DNA of 64,000 bases from Bacillus taeanensis. Its GTDB lineage: Bacteria > Bacillota > Bacilli > Bacillales > UBA6769. The notes under the pieces are model-generated. The model made no database searches. It saw only the letters and a list, made by a program, of their open reading frames with translations, and was not told where the DNA came from. Positions 1 through 9,284 of this stretch are shown here, one piece after another; position 1 is the first letter of the stretch, and every line of letters starts with the position of its first letter. A program made the translations under genes and the position numbers. The stretch lies in contig NZ_QOCW01000007.1 in NCBI RefSeq assembly GCF_003318295.1, positions 1 through 64,000 of the forward strand, given 5' to 3'.

Positions 1-437
1 AAATTGAAGCCTCCAAATATGATTTAAGCTACATCGCCTTAGATGGCAACATCGGCTGCATGGTAAACGGGGCAGGTCTTGCGATGGCCACAATGGATAT
101 TATTAAACATTACGGCGGCGATCCGGCCAACTTCCTTGACGTTGGCGGCGGTGCGACAGCGGAAAAAGTAACCGAAGCATTCAAAATTATTTTATCCGAT
201 GAAAATGTAAAAGGCATTTACGTTAACATTTTCGGCGGTATTATGAAGTGTGATGTGATCGCTCAAGGTGTTGTCGAGGCGACCAAGCAGGTTGGTCTTG
301 AGATTCCGCTTGTTGTTCGTTTAGAAGGAACAAATGTGGACTTAGGTAAGAAAATCTTAAAAGAATCGGGTTTAAATATTACCGCAGCGGAATCGATGGC
401 AGATGGCGCGGAAAAAATTGTAGCATTAGTAAAATAG
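1..437 (+). CDS. sucC: Succinyl-CoA synthetase (ADP-forming) beta subunit, 3' part
   Basis: The gene enters from the left edge; the open frame starts at base 3 and ends at the TAA at 435-437, so only about the last 145 residues are present. It is the nucleotide-binding partner of SucD in the TCA-cycle enzyme that interconverts succinyl-CoA and succinate with ATP formation. The visible part is the C-terminal ligase-CoA domain, with the glycine-rich stretch LDVGGGA and the segment NIFGGI, both typical of the family. sucD follows after 18 bases, so the two are co-transcribed. GC is high compared with genes after base 1480 (bases 121-180 are 57% by hand count). Confidence 0.96.
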   Translation, partial: IEASKYDLSYIALDGNIGCMVNGAGLAMATMDIIKHYGGDPANFLDVGGGATAEKVTEAFKIILSDENVKGIYVNIFGGIMKCDVIAQGVVEATKQVGLEIPLVVRLEGTNVDLGKKILKESGLNITAAESMADGAEKIVALVK

Positions 438-455
438 AAAGGTGGGGAAGAAAAA

Positions 456-1364
456 ATGAGCGTATTTATTAATAAAGATACAAAAGTGATTGTACAAGGA
501 ATTACAGGATCAGTTGGATTATTTCATACGCAGCAGATGCTTGAATACGGCACAAAAATCGTTGGCGGTGTGACACCTGGTAAAGGCGGCACAGAAGTCG
601 AAGGTGTGCCGGTATTTGATACAGTGGAAGACGCAGTGAAAACAACAGGTGCGAATGCTTCCGTTATTTACGTACCGCCAGCGTTTGCGGCGGATGCGAT
701 TATGGAAGCAGTCGATGCGGAGCTTGATTTGGCGATTTGTATTACAGAAGGCATTCCAGTCCTTGATATGGTGAACGTGAAGCGCTATATGGAAGGAAAG
801 AAAACACGTCTTGTTGGACCAAACTGTCCGGGTGTAATTACGCCTGAAGAATGTAAAATTGGCATCATGCCGGGTTATATTCATAAAAAAGGTCATGTTG
901 GTGTTGTATCCCGCTCCGGTACATTAACATATGAAGCCGTTCATCAGCTTTCAGAAGCAGGAATTGGTCAATCAACAGCGGTTGGAATCGGCGGTGATCC
1001 GGTAAACGGGACGAACTTTATTGATGTCCTACAAGCATTTAATGAAGATGACGACACGTATGCGGTGATTATGATTGGGGAAATCGGTGGAACAGCGGAA
1101 GAAGAAGCGGCAGAATGGGTAAAAGCGAATATGACAAAACCTGTAGTTGGCTTTATCGGCGGACAAACAGCTCCTCCTGGAAAACGGATGGGGCATGCCG
1201 GCGCGATTATTTCCGGAGGCAAAGGAACGGCCGCTGAGAAAATTAAAACCATGAACGCATGCGGCATTCAAGTAGCGGATACGCCAGCAGTGATGGGCGA
1301 AACGTTAATAGCGGTTTTAAAAGAAAAAGGGCTGCTTGACCGCTGTATTACTCACAAAAACTAA
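456..1364 (+). CDS. sucD: Succinyl-CoA synthetase alpha subunit
   Basis: A 302-residue protein of full family length. It carries the CoA-binding Rossmann domain (early motif GITGSVG near residues 16-22) and the ligase-CoA domain with the histidine that is phosphorylated during the reaction (GHAGAI, His near 247). It forms the TCA-cycle heteromer with the SucC encoded just upstream. A good ribosome site (aggtgggg) precedes the ATG. The operon ends at a strong terminator directly after the stop. Base composition is about 50-52% GC in two lines counted by hand, well above the 33-38% of later genes. Confidence 0.97.
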   Translation: MSVFINKDTKVIVQGITGSVGLFHTQQMLEYGTKIVGGVTPGKGGTEVEGVPVFDTVEDAVKTTGANASVIYVPPAFAADAIMEAVDAELDLAICITEGIPVLDMVNVKRYMEGKKTRLVGPNCPGVITPEECKIGIMPGYIHKKGHVGVVSRSGTLTYEAVHQLSEAGIGQSTAVGIGGDPVNGTNFIDVLQAFNEDDDTYAVIMIGEIGGTAEEEAAEWVKANMTKPVVGFIGGQTAPPGKRMGHAGAIISGGKGTAAEKIKTMNACGIQVADTPAVMGETLIAVLKEKGLLDRCITHKN

Positions 1365-1371
1365 CTGCAAA

Positions 1372-1401
1372 AAGATAGCTTTCTTTAAAGAAAGCTATCT
1401 T
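1372..1401 (+). terminator. Rho-independent terminator after sucCD
   Basis: A perfect 30-base palindrome (15-bp arms, AAGATAGCTTTCTTT and its complement) starts 8 bases after the sucD stop and is followed by CTTTC. It separates sucCD from dprA. Confidence 0.85.
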
Positions 1402-1482
1402 CTTTCATACGTATAGAGATTTGCGAAATTTGTCGTATTGGACACGATTCTGTAACTAAAGTGGAGAGAAAAGGAGATTATT

Positions 1483-1593
1483 ATGAGGGATAGGCGAGAT
1501 CGTCTTATTCATATCCACCATTGTCGAGGAGTTGGCTGGAAGACAATACATGCAATCTTTAAACAAGATCCAGAGTTTCTTACTGTCTATCAT
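1483..1593 (+). pseudogene. dprA: DprA, N-terminal fragment (5' part of split gene)
   Basis: ATG at 1483 follows a good ribosome site (aaaggaga). The 37 codons up to 1593 encode a typical Bacillus DprA start (RLIHIHHCRGVGWK, then FKQDPEFLTVYH). The frame then runs into unrelated sequence and stops at TAG 1648-1650, giving a 55-residue product if translated as is. The rest of DprA resumes in frame-compatible form at 2028. Joining base 1593 to base 2028 gives one open frame of 292 residues, the usual length of the family. DprA loads RecA onto incoming single-stranded DNA during transformation. Whether this fragment is dead or is rejoined by splicing cannot be told from DNA alone. Confidence 0.8.
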
Positions 1594-2027
1594 TTTTGGA
1601 AAGAGTACCCCTTCCTCAAGGAATGTGAAGGGCGATCGCCCAATCAGTAGGGAGGGGGTGAATTTCCATCATTTATTACGAACACAAGTACGTAATAAAT
1701 GATATCATAATAGTTGTACATCCTTGTACATGCTCATTGAAAACTGAACATATAAGGTTGTAGCAGGAAAAGACGCTCTGCTGCGTAAAATGTTCAAGCC
1801 TAGAGAAGCCGAAGATGCGTGATACATGACTAGCACAACGTGTGAAAATGGTGCAGTAGGCTTATTAAAAGAAGTCCCAAAGGCAAGACCGATGGGATAG
1901 AGGAGTTGGGCGTATTTAGACCGCCAATGTGTCAACTCCACTAACGTTAAGCGTTCAGAAATGTTCGATACGTTAGAAACCCCCACTTCAAATTTTCGCT
2001 AGAAAATTAAGTGGCGGGAGTATTCAT
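1594..2027 (+). mobile_element. Non-coding IS200/IS605-type or minimal IStron-like element inserted in dprA
   Basis: This 434-base segment interrupts dprA and has no credible reading frame. The left end has a perfect 13-bp hairpin (1668-1680 with 1691-1703). The right end has an imperfect hairpin (1980-2018) starting with CCCCCACTT, then TATTCAT. The last four bases TCAT (2024-2027) repeat the TCAT just left of the element (1590-1593). This is the single-strand transposition signature of IS200/IS605: insertion 3' of a short target, with the same tetramer ending the element. The internal segment 1901-1990 can fold like the right-end guide RNA (omega RNA) of TnpB elements, with GAGTT/AACTC and GGCG/CGCC arms. 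The middle holds helices resembling a group I intron core (GACTAG near 1828, AGTCCC near 1873). No tnpA or tnpB is present. The type assignment is inference from pattern; the insertion itself is clear from the broken gene. Confidence 0.65.
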
Positions 2028-2030
2028 AAA

Positions 2031-2798
2031 ATGACAGTAAATGAATTAATAGCTCACTTTCAAATGAAACGCCAGCATGCTTTGCTGTTTTATCAAGATC
2101 TACACTCTCTTAACATGCAGGAGTATTACAAAAAATATAAAAAAGATCAAATCCAGATTATTACTCGATTTGACAAATTCTATCCAATACTGTTAAAACA
2201 AATTTATGATCCACCTTGGGTATTGTATTATAAAGGAGATATTACTCTTGCTTCTCCAAAAAAAATGTTAGCAGTCGTAGACACCCGTAAACCGTCCCAG
2301 CAGGCAGGTTATAAATTAAATGTAATAGTTCGCCCGCTCATATGGAACGGATGGTGTATTGTAAGTGGACTTGCTTACGGTATTGATGGTATGAGTCATC
2401 GATTAACATTAGAGGAGCAAGGAAAAACAATTGCAGTGTTAGGATCAGGTTTTTATTCAATTTATCCAACTATACATACAGAACTAGCGCATCATATTGC
2501 AGAAAAAGGACTATTGTTGTCTGAATTCCGGCCAAATCAAAGACCGGAGAAATGGCAATTTCCTCTTCGTAATCGAATTATTAGCGGTCTATCAAACGGA
2601 ACACTTGTAGTAGAGGCACAGGAGCGAAGCGGCTCTCTGATTACAGCAGATTTAGCATTAGAATACGGTCGTGAAGTTTTTGCTGTGCCGGGCGCTATTT
2701 TTCAAAAGGAATCAAAAGGTACTAATTTATTAATTCAACAAGGCGCAAAGCTAGTATTAAATGAAAAAGATATTATAGAAGAGCTTCAATTTGGGTAA
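2031..2798 (+). CDS. dprA: DprA, C-terminal Rossmann part (3' part of split gene)
   Basis: 255 residues covering almost all of the DprA Rossmann domain: SGLAYGID (family SGLARGID), VLGSG, FPLRNRIISGLS, and SGSLITADLALEYGREVFAVPG. The ATG at 2031 is the first in frame and has a weak site (cgggag) 10 bases upstream supplied by the inserted element, so internal initiation is possible. The homology begins just upstream at 2028. Oddities are Asp in place of the first Gly of the V-G-T-R motif (VVDTRKP) and Tyr in place of Arg in SGLARGID, suggesting relaxed selection. Function in natural transformation is therefore doubtful unless the transcript is spliced. topA follows with its own promoter. Confidence 0.85.
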   Translation: MTVNELIAHFQMKRQHALLFYQDLHSLNMQEYYKKYKKDQIQIITRFDKFYPILLKQIYDPPWVLYYKGDITLASPKKMLAVVDTRKPSQQAGYKLNVIVRPLIWNGWCIVSGLAYGIDGMSHRLTLEEQGKTIAVLGSGFYSIYPTIHTELAHHIAEKGLLLSEFRPNQRPEKWQFPLRNRIISGLSNGTLVVEAQERSGSLITADLALEYGREVFAVPGAIFQKESKGTNLLIQQGAKLVLNEKDIIEELQFG

Positions 2799-2827
2799 AC
2801 TTTTTATCTAATAAACAAAACTTATAT

Positions 2828-2856
2828 TTGACAAAAGATAATCTGATATTTAATAA
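2828..2856 (+). promoter_or_regulatory. σA promoter for topA
   Basis: TTGACA at 2828-2833, a 17-base spacer, then TAATAA at 2851-2856, 45 bases before the topA start codon. The -35 is perfect and the -10 is near consensus. Confidence 0.65.
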
Positions 2857-2900
2857 TAGGGAAGATTTCAATTTACTTGTAAGAGGGGAGAAATTGGATT

Positions 2901-4970
2901 ATGGAAGATTACCTAGTAATCGTTGAATCTCCCGCTAAAGCGAAAACGATTAAAAAGTATTTAGGGAAAAAATACCAAGTAAAAGCTTCTATGGGTCATG
3001 TTCGTGATTTGCCTCGAAGTCAAATGGGGGTTGACGTTGAAAATAATTACGATCCAAAATATATTACGATTAGAGGAAAAGGTCCTGTATTAAAAGAACT
3101 TAAAAATGCTGCAAAAAAGGTAAAAAAAGTTTATCTTGCAGCTGACCCTGATCGTGAAGGTGAAGCAATTGCTTGGCATTTGGCACACAGTTTAAACATT
3201 GAACAAGATTCTGACTGCCGCGTTGTATTTAATGAGATTACAAAAGATGCGATTAAAGACGCGTTTAAATCTCCAAGACCAATTAATATGAATTTAGTAG
3301 ATGCACAGCAGGCACGTCGTGTACTAGATCGTCTTGTTGGATACAATGTAAGCCCATTATTATGGAAAAAAGTAAAAAAAGGCTTAAGTGCAGGTCGAGT
3401 CCAATCTGTTGCCGTTAGATTAATTATTGAACGTGAACAGGAGATTCAGCAATTTGAACCAAAGGAATATTGGAAAATCAAAGCTGATTTTAAAAAAGAT
3501 GATGAACTATTTGAAGCGAGCTTTTACGGTGTAGATGGTAAGAAGCAGGAACTAACTAATGAAGAAGAAGTAAACGCTGTGTTAAACCGTATAGAGGGTA
3601 ATGAGTTTGCAGTTTTATCTGTTCAAAAAAAGGAAAGAAGAAGAAATCCAGCGGCACCATTTACAACTTCTTCTTTACAACAGGAAGCGGCAAGAAAACT
3701 TAACTTCCGTGCAAAGAAAACGATGATGCTTGCACAGCAGCTTTATGAAGGAATTGAGATTGGGAAAGAGACGGTTGGTTTAATTACGTATATGCGTACA
3801 GACTCAACGAGAATTTCTCAAACTGCTCAAGAAGAAGCGAAACAGTACATTGAAGAGACATTCGGCAAAGAATATTTATCTCAAGGAAAGAAAAATGAGA
3901 AGAAAGGCGCTAAAACCCAAGATGCGCATGAAGCAATTAGACCGACTTCAACAATAAGAGAACCTAAAGATGTTAAAAAATATCTTAGTCGTGATCAAAA
4001 TAGATTGTACAAACTTATTTGGGAACGCTTTGTTGCAAGCCAAATGGCACCTGCCGTTATGGATACAATGACAGTTGATTTAACGAATCAAGGTGTGATC
4101 TTTAGAGCCACAGGGTCAAAAGTGAAATTCCCTGGTTTTATGAAAGTTTATGTTGAAGGAAACGATGATAATAAGAAGGAAGAAGATCGCATCCTTCCTG
4201 ATTTACAAGAAGATACTCAAGTGCATACAGAAAATATTGAGCCAACTCAACATTTTACACAGCCGCCCCCTCGTTATACGGAAGCGCGTCTCGTTAAAAC
4301 GATGGAGGAACTTGGAATTGGCCGTCCATCAACATATGCGCCAACACTTGATACGATTCAAAGGCGTGGGTATGTAAAGCTTGAGGATCGAAAGTTTGTT
4401 CCGACAGAGCTTGGGGAAATTGTACTAGAATTAGTGTTAGAATTCTTCAAAGATATATTTGATGTTGAATTTACGGCAAATATGGAAAACAACCTTGATC
4501 ACATTGAAGAAGGACAAGAGGATTGGATTCAAATTATTGATCGGTTTTACGTTGGTTTTGAACCACGATTAAAAGTGGCTGAAGAGCAAATGAAAGAAGT
4601 AGAAATTAAAGATGAACCTGCAGGTGAGGATTGCGAAAAATGCGGACATGGAATGGTTATTAAAATTGGTCGTTACGGCAAGTTTATGGCTTGTTCAAAT
4701 TTTCCCGACTGCAGAAATACAAAGCCGCTGCTAAAAGAAATAGGGGTTAAATGTCCAACGTGTAAAGAAGGAAACATTGTGGAGCGTAAAAGTAAAAAAG
4801 GTCGTCTTTTTTACGGATGTGATCAATATCCAGAATGTGAATTTATTTCTTGGGATAAACCAATTGCAAGGAAATGTCCTAAGTGCGTTGAAATGCTAAT
4901 TGAGAAGAAAACAAAGAAGAAAAAAGAAATTAAATGCGTGTCATGTGATTACACAGAAGAAGAACAATAA
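2901..4970 (+). CDS. topA: DNA topoisomerase I (type IA)
   Basis: A 689-residue type IA topoisomerase that relaxes negative supercoils through a tyrosine-DNA link. The N-terminal Toprim domain ([12 protein letters not shown] at residues 6-17) is followed by the catalytic core; the active-site Tyr lies in ITYMRTDST at about residue 297. The C-terminus holds three C4 zinc-finger segments (CEKC...CSNFPDC, CPTC...CDQYPEC, CPKC...CVSC). The length equals the B. subtilis enzyme. The start follows agaggggaga. trmFO follows after 18 bases, so the two are likely co-transcribed. Confidence 0.97.
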   Translation: MEDYLVIVESPAKAKTIKKYLGKKYQVKASMGHVRDLPRSQMGVDVENNYDPKYITIRGKGPVLKELKNAAKKVKKVYLAADPDREGEAIAWHLAHSLNIEQDSDCRVVFNEITKDAIKDAFKSPRPINMNLVDAQQARRVLDRLVGYNVSPLLWKKVKKGLSAGRVQSVAVRLIIEREQEIQQFEPKEYWKIKADFKKDDELFEASFYGVDGKKQELTNEEEVNAVLNRIEGNEFAVLSVQKKERRRNPAAPFTTSSLQQEAARKLNFRAKKTMMLAQQLYEGIEIGKETVGLITYMRTDSTRISQTAQEEAKQYIEETFGKEYLSQGKKNEKKGAKTQDAHEAIRPTSTIREPKDVKKYLSRDQNRLYKLIWERFVASQMAPAVMDTMTVDLTNQGVIFRATGSKVKFPGFMKVYVEGNDDNKKEEDRILPDLQEDTQVHTENIEPTQHFTQPPPRYTEARLVKTMEELGIGRPSTYAPTLDTIQRRGYVKLEDRKFVPTELGEIVLELVLEFFKDIFDVEFTANMENNLDHIEEGQEDWIQIIDRFYVGFEPRLKVAEEQMKEVEIKDEPAGEDCEKCGHGMVIKIGRYGKFMACSNFPDCRNTKPLLKEIGVKCPTCKEGNIVERKSKKGRLFYGCDQYPECEFISWDKPIARKCPKCVEMLIEKKTKKKKEIKCVSCDYTEEEQ

Positions 4971-4988
4971 CAACTAGGGGGTGCTGAC

Positions 4989-6296
4989 ATGAGCGCAGAA
5001 TTTGTAAATGTGATTGGCGCGGGGCTTGCAGGAAGTGAAGCTGCATGGCAGTTAGCGAAGCGCGGCGTTCAAGTGCGTTTGTTTGAAATGAGACCTAAAA
5101 AACAAACGCCAGCCCATCACACAGATAAATTTGCAGAACTTGTTTGCAGCAATTCATTAAGATCAAATACACTATCTAATGCAGTAGGTGTATTAAAGGA
5201 AGAAATGAGGAAGCTTGATTCAGTGATCATTCGTTCAGCTGATGATTGTTCCGTACCAGCGGGTGGCGCGCTAGCTGTTGACCGCCATGAATTTGCGTCA
5301 TTAGTAACAGAACGAGTGAAAAATCATCCAAATGTTGAAGTGTTTCATGAAGAAATGCCTGAGATTCCAGAAGGACCTACCATTATTGCTACAGGCCCAT
5401 TAACTTCTGAAGCTCTTTCAAGTTCATTAAAAAAGTTAACAGGTGAAGAATATTTATACTTTTATGATGCCGCAGCACCGATTATTGAAACGGACAGCAT
5501 CAATATGGATAAAGTATATTTGAAATCGCGTTATGATAAAGGAGAGGCGGCTTACTTAAACTGTCCAATGACAGAAGAAGAATTTGATCGATTTTACGAG
5601 GCGCTAATCTCTGCTGAAACTGTTCCTTTAAAAGAATTTGAAAAGGAAATTTTCTTTGAAGGATGCATGCCTATTGAAGTAATGGCAAAGCGTGGTAAAA
5701 AAACAATGCTGTTTGGGCCGATGAAACCGGTTGGATTAGAAGATCCAAAAACAGGGAAAACACCTTATGCAGTTGTACAGCTGCGACAGGATAACAGTTC
5801 TGGAACACTTTATAATATTGTAGGGTTTCAAACCCATTTAAAATGGGGACCTCAAAAAGAAGTGCTTCAGCTAATTCCCGGCTTAGAAAATGCTGACGTT
5901 GTTCGCTATGGTGTTATGCACCGTAATACCTTTGTGAATTCTCCAAATCTTCTTAAGCCAACTTATCAATATAAAGATCGAGAGAACTTGTTCTTTGCAG
6001 GACAGATGACAGGGGTAGAAGGATATGTTGAGTCAGCAGCTTCAGGATTAATTGCTGGTTTAAATGCGGCAAGACTTGTATTAGGTGAAGAACCACTTGT
6101 TTTCCCGCAAGAAACAGCTTTAGGAAGCATGGCGCATTATATTACGACAGCAAATCCTAATAATTTCCAACCGATGAATGCAAACTTTGGCTTGTTTCCG
6201 CCTCTTGAACCAAGAATTAAAAATAAGCAAGCTCGAAATGAACAAATTGCTAATCGAGCACTAGAAACAATTCAGAATTTTGCAAAAGAATTGTAA
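4989..6296 (+). CDS. trmFO: tRNA (uracil-5)-methyltransferase, folate/FAD-dependent
   Basis: 435 residues. This is the FAD enzyme (formerly Gid) that makes 5-methyluridine at position 54 of tRNA using methylenetetrahydrofolate. The N-terminal dinucleotide-binding motif [17 protein letters not shown] (residues 10-26) and the family stretch [16 protein letters not shown] are present. The C-terminal [19 protein letters not shown] motif is intact. The ATG follows ctagggggtg. It sits in the usual Bacillus order between topA and xerC, and its transcript ends at the hairpin 6310-6344. Confidence 0.97.
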   Translation: MSAEFVNVIGAGLAGSEAAWQLAKRGVQVRLFEMRPKKQTPAHHTDKFAELVCSNSLRSNTLSNAVGVLKEEMRKLDSVIIRSADDCSVPAGGALAVDRHEFASLVTERVKNHPNVEVFHEEMPEIPEGPTIIATGPLTSEALSSSLKKLTGEEYLYFYDAAAPIIETDSINMDKVYLKSRYDKGEAAYLNCPMTEEEFDRFYEALISAETVPLKEFEKEIFFEGCMPIEVMAKRGKKTMLFGPMKPVGLEDPKTGKTPYAVVQLRQDNSSGTLYNIVGFQTHLKWGPQKEVLQLIPGLENADVVRYGVMHRNTFVNSPNLLKPTYQYKDRENLFFAGQMTGVEGYVESAASGLIAGLNAARLVLGEEPLVFPQETALGSMAHYITTANPNNFQPMNANFGLFPPLEPRIKNKQARNEQIANRALETIQNFAKEL

Positions 6297-6309
6297 ATTG
6301 TATTGCATT

Positions 6310-6344
6310 GGCCTCTAAGTTATGTTAAGATTTAGAGGCCTTTT
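6310..6344 (+). terminator. Terminator between trmFO and xerC
   Basis: GGCCTCTAA (6310-6318) pairs with TTAGAGGCC (6332-6340), followed by TTTT. The T run is short and abuts the xerC ribosome site, so it may be only partly efficient and allow read-through. Confidence 0.6.
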
Positions 6345-6356
6345 GAGGTGATAAAC

Positions 6357-7259
6357 ATGGAAAAAAAGCTTATCTCATCGTTCTTTGAGTACTTACAAAT
6401 AGAAAAAAATTGTTCTGTGTCCACTGTTGAAACATACAAACGTGACATAGAGCATTTTGTTTGTTTTATGAAGCAGCAGGCCATTCATCGATTTGCTGCT
6501 GTTTCTTATGCTTCTGTCCGGCTCTATTTAACTGAACTTTATGAACAAGGCTTAGCGCGTAAAACAGTTGCTAGAAAAATCTCTTGCTTAAGAAGTTTTT
6601 ATAAGTTTTTAATGCGTGAATGTTTTGTCGAGCACAACCCGTTTATGATGACGTCCCTTCCGAGAAAAGAAAGTCATTTACCAAAGTTTCTATATGAAGA
6701 AGAGCTTGGTAAACTGTTTGCGGCAGCAGATATTACAACCCCGCTAGGTCAGCGTGACCAAGCAATTCTTGAATTACTGTACGCGACAGGAATCCGGGTT
6801 AGCGAATGCTGCAGAATCAATATAGCGGATATTGATTTTTCAATAGGAACTGTGCTTGTTTTAGGAAAAGGACGTAAAGAACGCTATGTTCCAATTGGGA
6901 GCTTTGCACTAGAAGCACTGCAATACTATATTAACGATGGACGACACAAAATACTTAGTCAAGCTGCTTCCAAAACAAATGCTTTGTTTTTAAATTATAG
7001 AGGCGAAAGGCTTTCAGAACGAAGTATAAGAACCTCTTTAAAAAAGATCATTGAAAAGACAGCATTAAACATACATATTAGTCCACATGTTCTTCGTCAT
7101 ACATTTGCTACACATTTGCTAAATGAAGGCGCAGATTTACGTTCAGTTCAAGAGTTACTGGGGCATGCTAATCTTTCCACAACACAAATTTATACACATG
7201 TTTCGAAAGATAGACTTCGGGAAGTTTATATGAATCATCACCCTAGATCTGGAAAATGA
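6357..7259 (+). CDS. xerC: Tyrosine recombinase XerC (CodV)
   Basis: A 300-residue tyrosine recombinase. With XerD it resolves chromosome dimers at dif. The N-terminal SAM-like core-binding domain (residues 1-85) is followed by the catalytic domain with Arg in ATGIRVSE (about 147), HVLRHTFATHLL, GHANLSTTQIY and the nucleophile Tyr at about 279. A GTG at 6348 could extend the frame by three codons, but GAGGTG at 6345-6350 is the ribosome site for the ATG at 6357, so that start is chosen. It begins the xerC-hslV-hslU-codY operon known from B. subtilis. Confidence 0.95.
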   Translation: MEKKLISSFFEYLQIEKNCSVSTVETYKRDIEHFVCFMKQQAIHRFAAVSYASVRLYLTELYEQGLARKTVARKISCLRSFYKFLMRECFVEHNPFMMTSLPRKESHLPKFLYEEELGKLFAAADITTPLGQRDQAILELLYATGIRVSECCRINIADIDFSIGTVLVLGKGRKERYVPIGSFALEALQYYINDGRHKILSQAASKTNALFLNYRGERLSERSIRTSLKKIIEKTALNIHISPHVLRHTFATHLLNEGADLRSVQELLGHANLSTTQIYTHVSKDRLREVYMNHHPRSGK

Positions 7260-7302
7260 GATTATGAAGTAAAGGAAATTAAATATAGAAGGAGGGAGCA
7301 AT

Positions 7303-7845
7303 ATGGAATATTCATTTCATGCCACAACAATTTTTGCTGTGCAGCATAAAGGACAATGTGCAATGTCTGGGGATGGACAGGTGACATTTGGTAATGCGGT
7401 TGTTATGAAACATACTGCTAAAAAGGTTCGTAAGTTATTTCATGGAAAAGTACTTGCTGGTTTTGCTGGATCTGTTGCTGATGCGTTTACATTGTTTGAA
7501 AAATTTGAAGGGAAACTTGAAGAGTATAACGGAAACTTGCAGCGTGCGGCTGTTGAATTAGCAAAAGAGTGGCGAAGTGATAAAGTGCTTCGTAAGCTGG
7601 AAGCAATGTTAATCGTAATGAATCAATCCCACCTTTTACTTATTTCTGGCACTGGAGAAGTAATTGAACCTGATGATGGAATATTAGCGATTGGTTCAGG
7701 TGGAAACTATGCGCTTGCAGCAGGTCGTGCCTTAAAAAAACATGCATCTCAATTGTCTGCAAAGGACATTGCCAAAGCTGCTCTTGAAACAGCAGGTGAC
7801 ATTTGTGTTTATACGAATGATCAAATTGTTTTAGAAGAACTTTAG
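7303..7845 (+). CDS. hslV: HslV/ClpQ peptidase subunit of the HslUV protease
   Basis: A 180-residue Ntn-hydrolase of the ATP-dependent HslUV (ClpYQ, CodWX) protease. The conserved [11 protein letters not shown] segment begins at residue 7; Thr8 aligns with the catalytic Thr1 of E. coli Hsl[13 protein letters not shown] and [14 protein letters not shown] are family motifs. The N-terminus is M-E-Y-S-F-H, unlike the M-S-S-F-H that I recall for B. subtilis, where Ser is reported as the N-terminal nucleophile; here position 2 is Glu. The start follows agaaggaggg. hslU follows after 21 bases. Confidence 0.96.
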   Translation: MEYSFHATTIFAVQHKGQCAMSGDGQVTFGNAVVMKHTAKKVRKLFHGKVLAGFAGSVADAFTLFEKFEGKLEEYNGNLQRAAVELAKEWRSDKVLRKLEAMLIVMNQSHLLLISGTGEVIEPDDGILAIGSGGNYALAAGRALKKHASQLSAKDIAKAALETAGDICVYTNDQIVLEEL

Positions 7846-7866
7846 GATTGGAATGGAGGATGGTTT

Positions 7867-9261
7867 ATGGAAAACGCCTTAACACCTCGACAGATTGTTG
7901 ATAAGCTTAATCAATATATTGTTGGCCAAAATGATGCGAAAAAGGCAGTAGCTGTAGCCCTGCGAAACCGCTATCGACGCAATTTATTAGACGATAAAAT
8001 GCGTGAGGAAGTAGTTCCAAAAAATATTTTAATGATTGGACCAACAGGGGTAGGGAAAACTGAAATCGCTCGTCGGTTAGCTAAACTTGTTGGTGCGCCA
8101 TTTATTAAAGTAGAAGCAACAAAATTTACGGAAGTTGGTTATGTTGGGCGGGATGTAGAATCAATGGTACGTGATTTAGTGGAAACTTCTATTCGAATTG
8201 TAAAACACGAAAAGATGGAAAGTGTGATGGACCGTGCAAAAGAGAATGCGGATAGAAGAATTGTTGATTTACTTGTACCAACAAAAAAGAAACAAACGCA
8301 ATATAAAAATCCGTTAGAAATGTTTTTTGGCGGAAATGAAGCTGAGGGAGCGGATCAGACAGAGTCAACAGAAGAGCAAAATATTGCTCAAAAAAGAAAA
8401 CAAATTGCTCATCAGCTGGCTTTAGGAGAATTAGAAAATCAAATGGTATCAATTGAAATTGAAGAACAGTCGCCAAGTATGTTTGATCTGTTCCAAGGTT
8501 CGGGTATGGAACAAATGGGCATGAATATGCAGGATATGCTTGGAAATTTAATGCCTAAGAAGAAGAAAAAGCGCAGAGTTTCCGTTTCAGAAGCTAGAAA
8601 AATATTAACGCAAGATGAAGCTTCAAAGTTAATTGATATGGATGAAGTGACTCAAGAAGCAGTTGAAAAAGCAGAGCAATCTGGGATTATTTTTATAGAT
8701 GAAATTGATAAAGTTGCTGGTAAAAGCCAGCAAACTGCCGATGTATCGCGCGAAGGTGTCCAGCGTGATATATTACCGATCGTAGAAGGATCGACAGTGA
8801 TGACAAAATATGGAGCGGTCAAAACCGATCATGTATTATTTATTGCTGCCGGGGCTTTTCATATGGCAAAGCCATCTGATCTTATTCCAGAACTTCAAGG
8901 TAGATTTCCAATTCGTGTTGAACTAACGAGCTTAACTGTAGATGATTTTGTTCAAATCTTAGTCGAGCCTAACAATGCATTAATTAAGCAGTACACTGCA
9001 TTATTGGAAACGGAAGGTATAAAAATTGAATTTTCAGACGAAGCTATTCGTAGACTAGCAGTCCTTGCATCAGAGGTCAATCAAGAAACAGATAATATAG
9101 GAGCAAGAAGACTTCATACAATCCTAGAAAGACTATTAGAAGATTTGTCTTTTGAAGCACCTGATATTACATTGGAAAAAATCACAATTACACCGCAATA
9201 CGTAGATGAAAAACTTGCTAATATTGCGAAAAATAAAGACTTAAGTCAATATATTCTATAA
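7867..9261 (+). CDS. hslU: HslU/ClpY ATPase subunit of the HslUV protease
   Basis: A 464-residue AAA+ unfoldase that feeds substrates into HslV. Walker A GPTGVGKT lies near residues 58-65, Walker B IIFIDEID near residue 275, and the intermediate (I) domain between them is low in complexity (residues 110-240, with a lysine-rich KKKKKRR stretch). The C-terminal sensor 2 segment [12 protein letters not shown] is intact and the protein ends SQYIL, as expected for the tail that docks into HslV. Part of the xerC-hslVU-codY operon. Confidence 0.97.
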   Translation: MENALTPRQIVDKLNQYIVGQNDAKKAVAVALRNRYRRNLLDDKMREEVVPKNILMIGPTGVGKTEIARRLAKLVGAPFIKVEATKFTEVGYVGRDVESMVRDLVETSIRIVKHEKMESVMDRAKENADRRIVDLLVPTKKKQTQYKNPLEMFFGGNEAEGADQTESTEEQNIAQKRKQIAHQLALGELENQMVSIEIEEQSPSMFDLFQGSGMEQMGMNMQDMLGNLMPKKKKKRRVSVSEARKILTQDEASKLIDMDEVTQEAVEKAEQSGIIFIDEIDKVAGKSQQTADVSREGVQRDILPIVEGSTVMTKYGAVKTDHVLFIAAGAFHMAKPSDLIPELQGRFPIRVELTSLTVDDFVQILVEPNNALIKQYTALLETEGIKIEFSDEAIRRLAVLASEVNQETDNIGARRLHTILERLLEDLSFEAPDITLEKITITPQYVDEKLANIAKNKDLSQYIL

Positions 9262-9284
9262 TTAAAGATGTAGGAGGAACATCA

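Noticed and set aside
519-896. Long minus-strand reading frame inside sucD
   Set aside because: Shadow of a well-conserved gene; no ribosome site and a composition of Cys, His, Phe and Arg typical of antisense frames. The same holds for the other overlapping minus-strand frames, except 44074-44394.
1733-1755. GCTCATTGAAAACTGAACATAT resembles the start of a 16S-23S spacer
   Set aside because: Only about 16 bases match the familiar TTGAAAACTGAAC pattern and no rRNA follows. Coincidence is likely.
1705-1986. 93-codon minus-strand frame inside the dprA element
   Set aside because: No ribosome site, no similarity to TnpA or TnpB, and it overlaps the folded right end. Treated as chance.
1990-2010. 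AATTTTC-GAAAATT in the right-end hairpin looks like a CodY box
   Set aside because: The arms are separated by four bases; CodY boxes have one. It is part of the hairpin of the element.
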